From Mycobacterium sp. ITM-2016-00316 (lineage in GTDB: Bacteria > Actinomycetota > Actinomycetes > Mycobacteriales > Mycobacteriaceae), in assembly GCF_002968335.2 (NCBI RefSeq), contig NZ_CP134398.1, positions 2,604,001-2,668,000 of the forward strand: a stretch of 64,000 nt of DNA. Direction: 5' to 3'. The notes below the pieces were generated by a model. The model had not been told where the DNA came from and did not search any database. It saw only the letters and a list, made by a program, of their open reading frames with translations. This document shows positions 8,983 through 24,251 of the stretch, piece by piece. The position numbers were made by a program, and so were the translations under genes. How positions within the stretch are numbered: the first letter of the stretch is position 1; every line of letters starts with the position of its first letter.

Positions 8983-9497
8983 ACGACCAGACCCTGATCG
9001 GATCGCTTGTGGTGGCGGCCGTCATCGCCCTGCTGATCGGGTTCTTCGTCCGCAGGCTGTTCACCGGCTGGCGCAACCGGATGGCCCGGCAGGCCGAACT
9101 GATCGGCAACCTGCCCCCGCTGCCCGACTCGGTCGGGCCGGTGCTGACCGGACCCACCAAGGGGCTCTACGTCGGCAGCACCATCGCCCCGCACTGGAAT
9201 GACAAGGTCGCCGCGGCGGCACTGGGATTCCGCGCCAAGGCGGTGCTGACCCGGTACCCCGAGGGGATCATGGTCCAGCGCACCGGTATCGGACCGATCT
9301 GGATCCCCGACGAGTCCATCGCGGCGGTGCGCAGCGAACGCGCCATCGCGGGCAAGGCGCTCACCCACGACGGCATCCTTGCGATCCGCTGGAAACTGCC
9401 GTCGGGCACCGAGATCGACACCGGCTTCCGCGCCGATGACCGCGGTGAAATCAGTAAATGGGTCGCCAGTAATTCAGGCAATGAGGAGGACGTGTGA
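8979..9497 (+). CDS. Conserved membrane protein of the pyr operon (Rv1382-like)
   Basis: 172 residues. One N-terminal membrane helix (about 5-27, [19 protein letters not shown]) is followed by [11 protein letters not shown] and a soluble, beta-rich domain of about 130 residues ([10 protein letters not shown]...[18 protein letters not shown]...[14 protein letters not shown]) that looks like a small PH-like or NTF-like fold facing the cytosol. Function unknown. The gene is conserved between pyrC and carA in mycobacteria. The start overlaps the pyrC stop (ATGA), and GAGGAGGA for carA lies in its last codons. Confidence 0.8.
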   Translation: MNDQTLIGSLVVAAVIALLIGFFVRRLFTGWRNRMARQAELIGNLPPLPDSVGPVLTGPTKGLYVGSTIAPHWNDKVAAAALGFRAKAVLTRYPEGIMVQRTGIGPIWIPDESIAAVRSERAIAGKALTHDGILAIRWKLPSGTEIDTGFRADDRGEISKWVASNSGNEEDV

Positions 9498-10623
9498 GCT
9501 CACAGGAGCGCGCGCTGTTGGTTCTGGAGGACGGCCGGGTCTTCACCGGCACACCGTTCGGCGCGATCGGTCAGACACTCGGTGAGGCGGTGTTCTCCAC
9601 CGGGATGTCCGGCTACCAGGAGACGCTGACGGATCCGAGCTATCACGGCCAGATCGTGGTGGCGACGGCGCCGCAGATCGGCAACACCGGATGGAACGGT
9701 GAGGACGGTGAGAGCCGCGGCGACAAGATCTGGGTGGCCGGATACGCGGTGCGCGACCCCTCGCCGCGCGCCTCGAACTGGCGCGCCACCGGCACCCTCG
9801 ACGACGAGCTGGTGCGTCAGGGCGTCGTCGGCATCGCGGGCATCGACACCCGCGCCGTGGTGCGGCATCTGCGCTCCGCGGGTTCGATGAAGGCGGGGGT
9901 GTTCTCCGGACCCGCCCTCGCCGATGCCGAGACCCTGGTGCAGCGGGTACGCAGCCAGCCCTCGATGCTCGGGGCCGATCTGGCCGGCCAGGTCAGCACC
10001 GACTCTCGCTACACGGTCGAAGCCGAAGGGCAGCACCGTTTCACGGTCGCCGCGATCGACCTCGGCATCAAGACCAACACGCCCCGCAACTTCGCCCGCC
10101 GCGGGGTGCGCAGTCACGTGCTGCCCTCGGCGACCACCTTCGACGAGATCAGCGAACTGAAGCCCGACGGGGTGTTCCTGTCCAACGGGCCCGGTGACCC
10201 GGCCACCGCCGACCACATCGTGGAGGTCACCCGGCAGGTGCTCGGCGCCGGTATCCCGTTGTTCGGTATCTGCTTCGGCAACCAGATCCTGGGCCGGGCG
10301 CTCGGCCGGTCCACCTACAAGATGACCTTCGGGCACCGCGGTATCAACATCCCGGTGATGGATCACGCCACCGGCAATGTCGCCATCACCGCCCAGAACC
10401 ACGGGTTCGCGCTGGAAGGCGAGGCCGGCGAGGAGTTCGACACCCCGTTCGGCCGCGGCATCGTCAGCCACACCTGCGCCAACGACGGCACCGTGGAGGG
10501 CATCAAACTCGTTGACGGACGCGCCTTCTCGGTGCAGTACCACCCAGAGGCCGCCGCCGGCCCGCACGACGCCGAGTATCTGTTCGACCAGTTCATCGAC
10601 CTTCTGTCCGGGGAGAGCAAGTA

Positions 10624-10624
<1 letters not shown>
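9494..10624 (+). CDS. carA: Carbamoyl-phosphate synthase small subunit (glutaminase)
   Basis: 376 residues. The N-terminal CPSase small-chain domain covers 1-180 and a class I glutamine amidotransferase about 183-370. The catalytic triad is C260 (FGICFGNQ), H350 and E352 (QYHPEA). It releases ammonia from glutamine and passes it to CarB. GTG start at 9494 in a GTGA overlap with the upstream gene, preceded by a strong GAGGAGGA at 9483-9490. The stop TAA shares one base with the carB ATG. Confidence 0.97.
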
Positions 10625-13967
<3,343 letters not shown>

Positions 13968-13971
<4 letters not shown>

Positions 13972-14768
13972 CGGGCTTCGGGGCGCGCCTGGCCGACGCC
14001 GTCGCAGCCAGGGGGCCGTTGTGCCCCGGTATCGACCCGCATCCCGAACTGCTGTCGTCGTGGGGACTGCCCGTGGATGTCTCGGGGCTGCGCGCGTTCA
14101 GCGAGATCTGCGTGCAGGCCTTCGCCGATTTCGCGATCGTCAAGCCGCAGGTGGCCTTCTTCGAGGCCTACGGCTCGGCCGGGTTCGCGGTCCTTGAGCA
14201 GACGATCGCGGGGCTGAAGGCCGCCGGCGTGCTGGTGCTCGCCGACGCCAAACGCGGTGATATCGGCTCGACGATGGCCGCCTATGCCCAGGCCTGGGTG
14301 GGGGAGTCGCCGCTGGCCGCCGATGCGGTCACTGCCTCGCCGTACCTGGGCTTCGAATCGTTGCGACCGCTGCTGGACGTCGCCGCGGCACATGGGCACG
14401 GAGTCTTCGTGCTGGCGGCGACATCGAATCCCGAGGGCGCGAGCGTGCAGCGCGCCACCGCGGACGGGCGCACCGTTGCGCAGTCCATCGTCGACGCCGC
14501 GGGCGCCGAGAACCGTTCCACGGCAACCGGTTCAGTGGGAGTGGTGATCGGGGCGACCCTGGAGGTGCTGCCGGACCTGGGTGCGCTCGACGGCCCGGTG
14601 CTGGCGCCCGGGGTGGGCGCGCAGGGCGGGCGTGCCGAGGATCTGGGCAGGCTCGGCGCCCGGGTGCTGCCCGCGGTGTCGCGCGAGATCCTGCGGGCGG
14701 GACCGGATGTCGGTGCGCTGCGGGCCGCCGCGGCGACGCTGCGCGACCAGGTCGCCTACCTGGCCTGA
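13968..14768 (+). CDS. pyrF: Orotidine 5'-phosphate decarboxylase (type 2, long form)
   Basis: 266 residues. Decarboxylates OMP to UMP. The active-site motif [11 protein letters not shown] at about 94-104 holds the Lys-Asp dyad. The N-terminal [13 protein letters not shown] and the phosphate-binding APGVGAQGG near the C-terminus identify the actinobacterial/mycobacterial subtype. The GTG at 13968 overlaps the carB stop. Last gene of the pyr operon; its 3' end overlaps the convergent DUF2330 gene by 13 bp. Confidence 0.95.
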
Positions 14769-15814
14769 CGCACCAGGCGCAGCACCAGGAACGTCGCGGT
14801 CGCCACCACGGCCAGGATCAGCAGCGCGCCGGTGAGGTCACCGTGCTCACGGGTGCGGTAGATGACCTGCTGATAGGTCGTGTCGCTGTCGGCCCGGGTG
14901 AACACGTAGTCGTGCTCGATCCGTGCGGGCCGGCCGATGACGTCGGTCCAACTCGTCAGGAAGGTGCCGGCCGCCAGGTAGGGCGCGAGCGCGTCGGGCG
15001 CCGTCTGCTCGTCTAGTCGCCCGGCGTAGAGCAATCTCGGCTCGGTGCCGGCGACCGGCACGGTGCTCGGATCCATCCGGTGCTGGGCCAGCACCGACAG
15101 CTCCACCGACTGCGGCACGGTGGCCGCCCGCGACAACAGCATCGGGTAGACCACCGTGTCGGAGGCGAAGGACAGCCGCAGCGGCTGCAGCGTGCCGGCC
15201 AACGCGCCGCTGCCGCCCGGTGCGAGCTGGATGGCCACGATCTCCCAGCCCCGCTCCACATAGGGCGCCAGGTTGTCATCGAGAGTGGCGGGCCGGGGGA
15301 ACCCGTGGTCACCCAGCCACGCCGCCAGGGCCGCCGTGCTGTCACCGGCCAGCCGGGTCACCTCGAACGGGCCGATGCGTTGGGTGGCCAGCACACTGAC
15401 CCCGCCCGGCGGGCGTCCGCCCACACCCTCCGGTGCGCCGGCGGAGCCGTGGGTCAGCCACGTGAAGGTCGGCCACCAGCTGTCGCGGTACTCGATGCGC
15501 GGCGCGGTCAGCGCGGCGAGATCGTCGAACACCGCATTGTCACCCAGGGTCACCCGGGCCGCCGACGGCACCGGCATCACCCAGGCGGCGCGCTCCGAGC
15601 TACCGCTGACGCCGAAGGACATCAGGATGTCCTCGGTGCTGCCGTCCCAGGCGATCAGCGCCCGCTCGTCGACGACGGTCGCGCCGGCCCGGTCGGGGAT
15701 GTACGCCCCGCACCCGCAGGCCCCGGCGGGAGCGGCCAGGCTCATCACGGCGCCGGTCAGCAGCAGCGCGAGGACCGCGCCGAACGCCCGGATCACCGCA
15801 GACATCCGCGGCAT
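14756..15814 (-). CDS. Secreted DUF2330 domain protein
   Basis: 352 residues. A signal peptide ([20 protein letters not shown]) is followed directly by the family hallmark [10 protein letters not shown]. The extracytoplasmic DUF2330 domain fills the middle ([27 protein letters not shown]). One C-terminal membrane helix (about 325-347, [19 protein letters not shown]) with a positive RLVRQAR tail anchors it. Function unknown. The ATG at 15814 is chosen because GAGGAG lies 4 nt upstream on the minus strand. Convergent with pyrF, overlapping by 13 bp. Confidence 0.75.
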   Translation of the reverse strand: MPRMSAVIRAFGAVLALLLTGAVMSLAAPAGACGCGAYIPDRAGATVVDERALIAWDGSTEDILMSFGVSGSSERAAWVMPVPSAARVTLGDNAVFDDLAALTAPRIEYRDSWWPTFTWLTHGSAGAPEGVGGRPPGGVSVLATQRIGPFEVTRLAGDSTAALAAWLGDHGFPRPATLDDNLAPYVERGWEIVAIQLAPGGSGALAGTLQPLRLSFASDTVVYPMLLSRAATVPQSVELSVLAQHRMDPSTVPVAGTEPRLLYAGRLDEQTAPDALAPYLAAGTFLTSWTDVIGRPARIEHDYVFTRADSDTTYQQVIYRTREHGDLTGALLILAVVATATFLVLRLVRQAR

Positions 15815-16237
15815 CTTACTCCTCAGTAGCGAATCTTTGTTTAGCTGACCTAGGCGTACGTGGGGACCGGTCCGCGGCCCGGTGCGGGTACGGCCGACGA
15901 CACGCCCGACACGCCATGACCAGCGAAAATTTCTCATTCGACCGCCAGGATTCGGGATTCAGCGAACTTGCGGCGAGTCGGCGGAAACACCCGCCGACCT
16001 GCTGGAGTGCTGAAAACCCTTGATATGCAGGGAGATCAGAAATCCAGGTGGCGCGCTCGTGGCGGACACGCCGAAAACGGGCATTGCGTGTGCATGCCGT
16101 ACACGCTGGCCTTTTGGCGCCGTAACCCGGGGGTGGGGTTAGCTTTCGTCAGGATGCGTGGGTACGGTCGTCGTCGCTGGCTGGTTACGTGATCCAGCCG
16201 TAATGAAACAACAGATGGCAAGAGACGGAGGAACCCC
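15815..16237. other. 423-bp intergenic region upstream of mihF
   Basis: Divergent promoters for the DUF2330 gene and the mihF operon must lie here. A 74-codon plus-strand frame at 15968-16192 has poor composition and no homology-like features and is not called. The last bases hold GGAGG (about 16228-16232) for mihF. No tRNA-like or riboswitch-like fold was recognised. Confidence 0.5.
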
Positions 16238-16561
16238 GTGGCCCTTCCCCAGTTGACCGACGAACAGCGCGCGGCAGCGTTGGAGAAGGCTGCTGCCGCA
16301 CGTCGAGCGCGAGCCGAGCTCAAAGATCGGCTGAAGCGTGGCGGCACCAACCTCAAGCAGGTACTGAAGGACGCCGAGTCCGATGAGGTCTTGGGCAAGA
16401 TGAAGGTCTCCGCACTTCTGGAGGCCCTGCCCAAGGTCGGCAAGGTCAAGGCGCAGGAGATCATGACCGAACTGGAGATCGCTCCGACCCGCCGCCTGCG
16501 CGGCCTCGGCGATCGTCAGCGCAAGGCACTCCTGGAGAAGTTCGACTTCACCGCCGACTAA
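16238..16561 (+). CDS. mihF: Mycobacterial integration host factor mIHF
   Basis: 107 residues. Nucleoid-associated protein that binds and bends DNA in actinobacteria (unrelated to the IHF of enterics). A long N-terminal helix rich in Ala/Arg ([19 protein letters not shown]) leads to a helix-two-turn-helix region ([17 protein letters not shown]) and the basic [14 protein letters not shown] contact segment. GTG start with GGAGG just upstream. It leads the mihF-gmk-rpoZ-coaBC-metK order found in mycobacteria; gmk begins 16 nt later. Confidence 0.95.
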   Translation: MALPQLTDEQRAAALEKAAAARRARAELKDRLKRGGTNLKQVLKDAESDEVLGKMKVSALLEALPKVGKVKAQEIMTELEIAPTRRLRGLGDRQRKALLEKFDFTAD

Positions 16562-16577
16562 AACGCAGTACAGACAA

Positions 16578-17156
16578 GTGAAGCCTGGTGGTGGGCCGGA
16601 CAAGGCTGCAGTGGTGGTCCTGTCCGGCCCGTCCGCCGTCGGGAAGTCCACAGTGGTGCGCTGTCTGCGCGACCGGATTCCCGACCTGCATTTCAGCGTG
16701 TCCGCGACGACACGTGCGCCGCGACCCGGTGAGGTCGACGGCGTGGACTACACCTTCGTCTCCGCCGAGCAGTTCCAGCGGATGATCGACCAGGGTGAAC
16801 TCCTCGAATGGGCCGATATCCACGGCGGTCTGCACCGCTCGGGCACCCCGGCAGCACCCGTGCGCTCCGCCACCCGGCAAGGCGTCCCGGTACTGATCGA
16901 GGTCGACCTGGCCGGCGCCCGCGCCGTGAAAGCCGCCATGCCCGAGGTCACGACGGTGTTCCTCGCCCCGCCCAGTTGGGCGGTGCTGGAGGAGCGACTG
17001 ATCGGCCGCGGGACCGAGAGCCCGGAGGTACAGGCCCGGCGACTGAGCACCGCGCGCGAGGAAATGGCCGCCCAAGGCGACTTCGATGTCGTGGTGGTCA
17101 ACACTCAATTGGAGTCGGCGTGCGCAGAATTGGTATCCTTGCTGGTGGCCCGTTAG
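16578..17156 (+). CDS. gmk: Guanylate kinase
   Basis: 192 residues. Phosphorylates GMP/dGMP to GDP. The P-loop GPSAVGKST is at about 17-25, and the GMP-binding region contains [20 protein letters not shown] and [22 protein letters not shown] start at 16578, giving a slightly shorter N-terminus than some relatives. Follows mihF at 16 nt and precedes rpoZ by 84 nt. Confidence 0.94.
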   Translation: MKPGGGPDKAAVVVLSGPSAVGKSTVVRCLRDRIPDLHFSVSATTRAPRPGEVDGVDYTFVSAEQFQRMIDQGELLEWADIHGGLHRSGTPAAPVRSATRQGVPVLIEVDLAGARAVKAAMPEVTTVFLAPPSWAVLEERLIGRGTESPEVQARRLSTAREEMAAQGDFDVVVVNTQLESACAELVSLLVAR

Positions 17157-17219
17157 CCGGTTCGATCCGACAGCCGCCTCAACCTCATCAACAGCAACAT
17201 CTCTAACACCGAATCTTGA

Positions 17220-17537
<318 letters not shown>

Positions 17538-17566
17538 CCTGTGAGGCTCGCGGCCGAAGGGCGGAT

Positions 17567-18808
17567 ATGACCGACCGGAAACGCATCATCGTCGGTGTCG
17601 CCGGGGGCATCGCCGCCTACAAGGCGTGCACGGTCGTCCGTCAACTCACCGAGGCGGGCCATGAGGTTCGGGTGATCCCGACCGAATCGGCGCTGAAGTT
17701 CGTCGGCGCCGCGACCTTCGAAGCGCTGTCCGGGCACCGGGTGCAGACCGGCGTGTTCGAGAACGTCGACGAGGTGCCTCATGTCCGGCTCGGCCAGCAG
17801 GCCGATCTGGTCGTGGTGGCACCGGCGACCGCGGACCTGCTGGCGCGTGCCGTCGCCGGCCGCGCAGATGATCTGCTCACCGCGACCCTGCTGACCGCCC
17901 GCTGTCCGGTGCTGTTCGCACCCGCCATGCACACCGAGATGTGGTTCCACCCGGCCACCGTCGAGAACGTGGCCACGCTGCGGCGTCGCGGTGCGGTCGT
18001 GCTGGAACCGGCGTCCGGACGTCTCACCGGCGCCGACACCGGTCCGGGCCGGCTACCCGAGGCCGAGGAGATCACCACCCTGGCCCGACTGCTGCTGGAG
18101 CGCGGCGATGCGCTGCCCTATGACATGGCCGGCGTCAAGGTCCTGGTCACCGCGGGCGGCACCCGCGAACCGCTCGACCCGGTGCGCTTCATCGGCAACC
18201 GGAGTTCGGGCAAGCAGGGCTATGCGGTCGCGCGGGTGATGGCCCAGCGCGGGGCCGAGGTCACCCTCATCGCCGGAAACACCGCCGGGCTCATCGACCC
18301 GGCCGGGGTGAACGTGGTGCACATCGGCTCGGCCGCTCAACTCGGCGACGCGGTGTCCAAACACGCGCCCGAGGCCCATGTCCTGGTGATGGCCGCCGCC
18401 GTCGCAGATTTCCGGCCCGCACAGGTGGCCACCGCCAAGATCAAGAAGAGCGCCGACGAGACGGACGCGCCGTCGGTTGAACTCGTCCGCAATGACGATG
18501 TACTGGCCGGCGCCGTCCGCGCCCGTGTCGACGGTCAGCTGCCCAACATGCGGGCCATCGTCGGTTTCGCCGCCGAGACCGGCGATGCCAACGGTGACGT
18601 GTTGTTCCACGCCAGGGCCAAGTTGAAGCGCAAGGGCTGCGAGCTGCTGGTGGTCAATGCCGTCGGTGAGGGCAGGGCGTTCGAGGTCGATCACAATGAC
18701 GGTTGGATACTGGCCGCCGACGGCACCGAGACCGCACTGGAGCACGGTTCGAAGACTTTGATGGCCAGCCGTATCGTGGACGCGATCGGGGCACTCCTGC
18801 AGGGGTGA
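17567..18808 (+). CDS. coaBC: Bifunctional phosphopantothenoylcysteine decarboxylase / phosphopantothenate-cysteine ligase CoaBC
   Basis: 413 residues. The N-terminal flavoprotein CoaC domain (about 1-185) has GGIAAYK, a histidine in EVPHVRLGQQADLVVVAPAT and the substrate Cys loop ARCPVLFAPAMHTEMW. The C-terminal CoaB domain (about 190-410) has VLVTAGGTREPLDPVRFIGN, RSSGKQG and the DFRP...KIKK block. Two consecutive steps of coenzyme A synthesis. ATG at 17567, 29 nt after rpoZ. Confidence 0.95.
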   Translation: MTDRKRIIVGVAGGIAAYKACTVVRQLTEAGHEVRVIPTESALKFVGAATFEALSGHRVQTGVFENVDEVPHVRLGQQADLVVVAPATADLLARAVAGRADDLLTATLLTARCPVLFAPAMHTEMWFHPATVENVATLRRRGAVVLEPASGRLTGADTGPGRLPEAEEITTLARLLLERGDALPYDMAGVKVLVTAGGTREPLDPVRFIGNRSSGKQGYAVARVMAQRGAEVTLIAGNTAGLIDPAGVNVVHIGSAAQLGDAVSKHAPEAHVLVMAAAVADFRPAQVATAKIKKSADETDAPSVELVRNDDVLAGAVRARVDGQLPNMRAIVGFAAETGDANGDVLFHARAKLKRKGCELLVVNAVGEGRAFEVDHNDGWILAADGTETALEHGSKTLMASRIVDAIGALLQG

Positions 18809-18906
18809 CACCGCGTGCGGGTAACTGTTGCGTCATGGGCGTTTACACGGTTGGCTGCCAATGAGCACAATGATGATTCGTCTATCTAATTAATGGAGGA
18901 TGCCAC

Positions 18907-20102
<1,196 letters not shown>

Positions 20103-20106
<4 letters not shown>

Positions 20107-21605
20107 CCGCTGAACTCGTAGTCACTGAGCGGGAAGCTGCGGCTGCGCCAGTACGCCTCGGGTGTGCTGGCCGGCCGCAGCGGCACGTCACCGTTCTTGT
20201 CGAAGTAGTAGCTGTTGGCCGACGCGCAACTGTCCTGCCAGAAGATCTGACGGTGCCGTTTGCGCATCATCTCGTCGAAGTACCGGGCATTGGCCTCGGG
20301 GCGTATCTCGACGCGGGCCGCGCCGGTCCGGTCGGCCTGCTGCAGGCAGCGCACGATGTGCCGGGTCTGGGTCTCGATCAACGCGAAATACGAGGAGCCG
20401 ACGTACCCGTAGGGCCCGCAGACGTTGAAGAAGTTGGGGAAGCCGGGCACGCTGACACCCTCGTAGGCCTGCATCCGGTTGCGGGTCCAGAAATCGGCCA
20501 GTGACTGGCCACCGGGCCCGATCAACGGGAAGGTCCCGGAGTCGACGTCCATCACCCGGAAACCCGTCGCCAGCACCAGCACGTCGACCTCGTGGACATG
20601 TCCGTCCGCGGTGACCACGCCGGCCGGGGTGATCCGCTCGATCGGCTCGGTGACCAGGGCGACGTTGTCCCGGTTGAAGGTGCTCAGGTAGCTGTTGTGA
20701 AACGCCGGGCGTTTGCAGCCCACCGCGTAGCGCGGGGTCAGCTTGTCCCGCAACACTGGATCGTTGACCTCGCGGCGCAGATAGTTCCTCGCCATCCGCT
20801 CGGCGCCCCCGCTGAGCGGCAACACGCTGTGATACTGCGCCGACAGCGGAAAGGTCACCTCGACATAGGCCTGACTGAGCAGCCGCTGGGCGGCACTGCC
20901 GAACGGCAGTCGCATCGCCCAGCGGGCCGGCGCGGGCAGGGGCACGTCGAATTTGGGGAAGCACCAGATCGGGGTGCGCTGGAACACGCTGAGCTGCGCC
21001 ACCTCGGTGGCGATCTCCGGGATCAGTTGCACCGCCGATGCCCCGGTACCGATCACCGCCACCCGTGTGCCGGTCAGGTCGGCGCCGTGATCCCAGCGGG
21101 CGGTGTGCACGGTGATGCCCGCGAAGGTGTCGACGCCCGGGATGTCCGGCAGCTTCGGCACGTTGAGCACACCCGCGGCATTGATCAGGTGCCGCGCGGT
21201 GATGTCGGCGCCGCTGGTACTTTCCCCCGTCGCTTCGCTCGCCTCAGTTCGCAGCCGCCACAGGTCGGCGTCCTCGTCGAACACGGCCGCGGTCACCTGG
21301 GTGTCGAACCGGATCCGGGACGCGATCCCGTACTTGGCCACACAGTGATCGGCGTAGGCCTTCAGCTCGTGGCCCGGGGCGTACGTGCGCGACCAGTCCG
21401 GGCTCTGCTCGAAAGAGAACTGATAGGAGAACGACGGGATGTCCACGGCGATACCGGGATAGGTGTTCCAGTACCAGGTGCCGCCGGCTCCGGCTCCGGC
21501 CTCCACGATCAGGTAGTCGCCAAGGCCGGCCCTGTCCAGGGCGATCGCCGCGCCGATGCCGGAGAACCCGGCGCCGATGATGACGGTGTGGAATTCCGGT
21601 GTCAT
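20103..21605 (-). CDS. Flavin-containing (Baeyer-Villiger type) monooxygenase, Rv1393c-like
   Basis: 500 residues. FAD Rossmann motif GAGFSG at 11-16, the Baeyer-Villiger fingerprint F-x-G-x3-H-x3-W as [11 protein letters not shown] at 161-171, and a second nucleotide motif [14 protein letters not shown] near 191. It likely inserts oxygen next to ketones using NADPH; the substrate is unknown. Residues 122-129 (ASEATGES) are encoded by a dispersed repeat copy and sit in a surface-like loop. Last of three minus-strand genes, 10 nt after lipH; M. tuberculosis has several genes between the corresponding loci. Confidence 0.9.
21220..21243 (-). repeat. Dispersed GGCGAGCGAAGCGACGGG repeat copy C, inside the monooxygenase gene
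   Basis: On the minus strand the element runs GGCGAGCGAAGCGACGGG, then GGAAAG. It is nearly identical over about 20 bp to the gap-pgk spacer at 57222, yet here it is translated in frame as ASEATGES. Confidence 0.6.
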
Positions 21606-21615
21606 GAAAGCACTC

Positions 21616-22593
21616 TCACGGATGCAGCGCGGCCCGCAGGGCCGCGATCCCGCGTTCGGTGGCCTCGGTGGCAGCGGGGGAGGCCAGCGCGAGGCTGACG
21701 TAACCGTGCACCATCGTCGGTTCGTTGCTGTGCTGCACCGCAACGCCGGCCGCGGTCAGCAGTTCGGCGTACCTGCCGCCGTCATCGCGCAGCGGATCGT
21801 GCTCGGCGGTGCCGATGAAGGCCGGCGGCAGACCGCGCAGCGACTCGGCGTTGGCCGGTGCGACATCGGTCGGCAGCGATGCCGGATCGTCGAGGTCGAC
21901 TCCGGGCAGATACCAGGTCAGGAAGGCATTCATCACATCCTGGTTGAGGATGTAGGCGTCGGCGTTCTCGATGAACGACGGCGCCGTCAGGTCGCCGACG
22001 GCCACCGGGTACCACAGCAGCTGGAACACCAGCGGCGGTCCGCCGGCGTCGCGGGCGCGCAACGCCATGATCGCCGACAGGTTGCCACCGGCCGAATCCC
22101 CGGCCACCGCAATGCGTGTCGGGTCACCACCCAGTTCGGCGGCGTGCTCGCCCACCCAGCGCAGCGCCGCCCAGGAGTCCTCGACGCCGGCCGGGTACGG
22201 GTGCTCGGGGGCGAGTCGGTAGTCCACTGACACCACGATCGCCTCGGCACCGACCGCATGTGCGCGGGCCACGTGGTCATGGGTGTCCAGGTCGCCGATC
22301 GCCCAGCCACCACCGTGGTAGTAGACGAGCACCGGCAGGTTGTCGTGCTGTTGCACCGGCGGCCAGTAGATCCGCGCCGGAATATCGGCGAGATCGCCGT
22401 CACCGATGGTGCGCTCCTCGATCCGCAGCTGCGGGAGTATCTCCGCTGGCGGCTTCAGCGCGCGTAGCTTCTCGCGAGCCAGATCGACACCGTCGGAGAC
22501 GGTGAATTCCAGTGGCACGGCGTCCAACAGTGCCTTCAGGTTGGGGTCGACGTCAGGGCGTGTGGCGCCGGAGGACGGCGCGGAGGGAGCCAT
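21616..22593 (-). CDS. lipH: HSL-family alpha/beta hydrolase (esterase/lipase), LipH-like
   Basis: 325 residues. Oxyanion-hole motif HGGGW at 93-97, nucleophile elbow GDSAGG with S167, acid in EHDPLRD, base in VHGY. VDYRLAPEHPYPAG is typical of the hormone-sensitive lipase family. Likely acts on short-chain esters in the cytosol; no signal peptide. M. tuberculosis has the same lipH-lipI neighbour pair (Rv1399c-Rv1400c). Starts 4 nt after the lipI stop. Confidence 0.88.
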   Translation of the reverse strand: MAPSAPSSGATRPDVDPNLKALLDAVPLEFTVSDGVDLAREKLRALKPPAEILPQLRIEERTIGDGDLADIPARIYWPPVQQHDNLPVLVYYHGGGWAIGDLDTHDHVARAHAVGAEAIVVSVDYRLAPEHPYPAGVEDSWAALRWVGEHAAELGGDPTRIAVAGDSAGGNLSAIMALRARDAGGPPLVFQLLWYPVAVGDLTAPSFIENADAYILNQDVMNAFLTWYLPGVDLDDPASLPTDVAPANAESLRGLPPAFIGTAEHDPLRDDGGRYAELLTAAGVAVQHSNEPTMVHGYVSLALASPAATEATERGIAALRAALHP

Positions 22594-22597
22594 GACG

Positions 22598-23527
22598 TCA
22601 GGCTAGCCCGCCCCGCAGCGCGGCAAAGGCGAGATCGGCCGCCTCGGTGGCCGCCGGTACCACCCCGTAGTAGCCCAGATAGCCGTGCACCAGCGTCTCG
22701 GCGTTGTGCACCTGGGCGGGCACCCCGGCGGCGGCCAGCAGTTCCGCATAGCGGATTCCGTCGTCGCGCAGCGGGTCGTATCCGGCCACCGCGATATAGG
22801 CCGGCGCCACACCGGCCAGCGACGCGGCGCGAGCCGGCACCAGGGTGGCCGGCGGATCACTCAGATCGGCGTCACCGGCGTACAGCTTGGAGAAGCCGCC
22901 GACCGAGCCACGGTCGAGGATCGGTGCGTCGGCGTTCTCGGTGAACGACGGCAACCTGGTGTCCCAGGTGGTCGCGGGGTACCACAGCAGCTGGGCGCGC
23001 AGGTTCAGCCCGGCGTCACGGGCCAGCAGGGCCACCACCGCGGCCAGGTTGCCGCCGGCGGAGTCCCCGGCCACGGCGATGCGGGTTGGGTCGGCGCCCA
23101 GCTCGTCGGCGTGGGCGGCCACCCAGCGTGTCACCGCCCAGACATCGTCGACCGCCGCCGGGTAGGGATGCTCGGGGGCCAGCCGGTAGTCCACCGAGAC
23201 CACCACCGCACCCAGCCCGACCGCATGCTCGCGGGCGGTGCCGTCATAGGTGTCCAGATCGCCGACGACCCAGCCGCCGCCGTGGAAGAAGAGCACGACC
23301 GGCGGGCTAGGATGCGGGGTCTCCGGCCAGTAGATCCGCACCGGCACGCCCTCGATCGCACGGTCCTCGACGCGCAGCTGTTGGTGCACCTCGCGGCGTG
23401 GCAGCGCGCGGAAACGTTCCCGCGCGGCGGCGGGACCACCCTCCATCGTCAATTGGAACGGCACCGCTTCCAGTACCTTCTCCAGGATGGCGTCCAAGGC
23501 GGGTCTGTCGGTACCGGATTCAGGCAT
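22598..23527 (-). CDS. lipI: HSL-family alpha/beta hydrolase (esterase/lipase), LipI-like
   Basis: 309 residues, clear paralogue of the next gene. HGGGW at about 82-86, S156 in GDSAGG, acid in GYDPLRD, base in VHGY. First gene of a minus-strand operon lipI-lipH-monooxygenase with gaps of 4 and 10 nt. Its ATG (complement of 23525-23527) overlaps by two bases the ATG of the divergent YhhN gene, so its leader lies inside that gene. Confidence 0.87.
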   Translation of the reverse strand: MPESGTDRPALDAILEKVLEAVPFQLTMEGGPAAARERFRALPRREVHQQLRVEDRAIEGVPVRIYWPETPHPSPPVVLFFHGGGWVVGDLDTYDGTAREHAVGLGAVVVSVDYRLAPEHPYPAAVDDVWAVTRWVAAHADELGADPTRIAVAGDSAGGNLAAVVALLARDAGLNLRAQLLWYPATTWDTRLPSFTENADAPILDRGSVGGFSKLYAGDADLSDPPATLVPARAASLAGVAPAYIAVAGYDPLRDDGIRYAELLAAAGVPAQVHNAETLVHGYLGYYGVVPAATEAADLAFAALRGGLA

Positions 23528-24251
23528 GGGTTCACCGTACGCAGCGCCGTGGACCCGGCTGTTCTGGGTGCTGGCGGTCGCCGTCGGCGCCGGCTACGGG
23601 GTATTTCTCGTCACCGTCGCGCTGCGGGTGCCCGCCGGTGCCGAGCTCACCGGACAGTTCGCCCAGCAGCCCGCCGTCAAGGCGGCCGCGGCGGTGCTGT
23701 TGGCGGTGGCCGCGCTGCGTCACCCGATCGCCCGGGAACGGCGCTGGCTGATCGCGGCGCTGATCGGGTCCGCGGCGGGCGACTATCTGCTCGCGATGCC
23801 GTGGTGGGAGCCGTCCTTCGTGCTGGGCCTGGCGTCGTTCCTGATCGCCCACCTGTGCTTTCTTGCCGCGTTGGTCCCGCTGGTGGCCAGGCGCACCTCG
23901 CGGCTGGTCGCGGCGGCCGTCGTGGTGCTGGCGTGCGTGGCGATGCTGGCGTGGTTCTGGCCGGCCCTGCTGGAGCAGGGCATGGCGCTGCCGGTCACCG
24001 TGTACATGGCGGTGCTCGGCGCGATGGTGTGTGCCGCGCTGCTGGCTGCACTGCCGACGCCGTGGACGGCGCTGGGCGCGGTGTGTTTCGCCGTCTCGGA
24101 TTCGATGATCGGCATCAGCAAGTTCGTGCTCGGGTCGGAGGCCCTGGCGGTCCCCATCTGGTGGGCCTATGCGGCGTCGCTGTTCCTGATCACCGCCGGT
24201 TTCTACTTCGGCCGGCAGCGCGATATCGGCGTCCGGGGGCCGCAGGGGTGA
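23526..24251 (+). CDS. YhhN/TMEM86 family membrane protein (lysoplasmalogenase-like)
   Basis: 241 residues with about 7-8 membrane helices. YhhN signatures: GDYLLAMPWW, FLIAHLCF and GAVCFAVSDSMIGISKF. Relatives include lysoplasmalogenases, membrane hydrolases that cut vinyl-ether lysolipids; activity in mycobacteria is unproven. The same protein is found beside priA in M. tuberculosis (Rv1401). The ATG at 23526 is the last start before the first helix. The stop overlaps the priA GTG. Confidence 0.75.
   Translation: MGSPYAAPWTRLFWVLAVAVGAGYGVFLVTVALRVPAGAELTGQFAQQPAVKAAAAVLLAVAALRHPIARERRWLIAALIGSAAGDYLLAMPWWEPSFVLGLASFLIAHLCFLAALVPLVARRTSRLVAAAVVVLACVAMLAWFWPALLEQGMALPVTVYMAVLGAMVCAALLAALPTPWTALGAVCFAVSDSMIGISKFVLGSEALAVPIWWAYAASLFLITAGFYFGRQRDIGVRGPQG

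Noticed and set aside
15838..15858. IdeR (iron) box near the DUF2330 start
   Set aside because: The stretch AGGTCAGCTAAAC looked similar, but only about 11 of 19 positions fit the consensus and the palindrome is poor.
15968..16192. 74-codon frame upstream of mihF
   Set aside because: No ribosome binding site, rich in Arg/Trp/Cys and unlike any family. Kept as intergenic.
18809..18906. SAM riboswitch before metK
   Set aside because: 98 bp with no SAM-I or SAM-II/IV-like paired core. Only a normal GGAGGA is seen.
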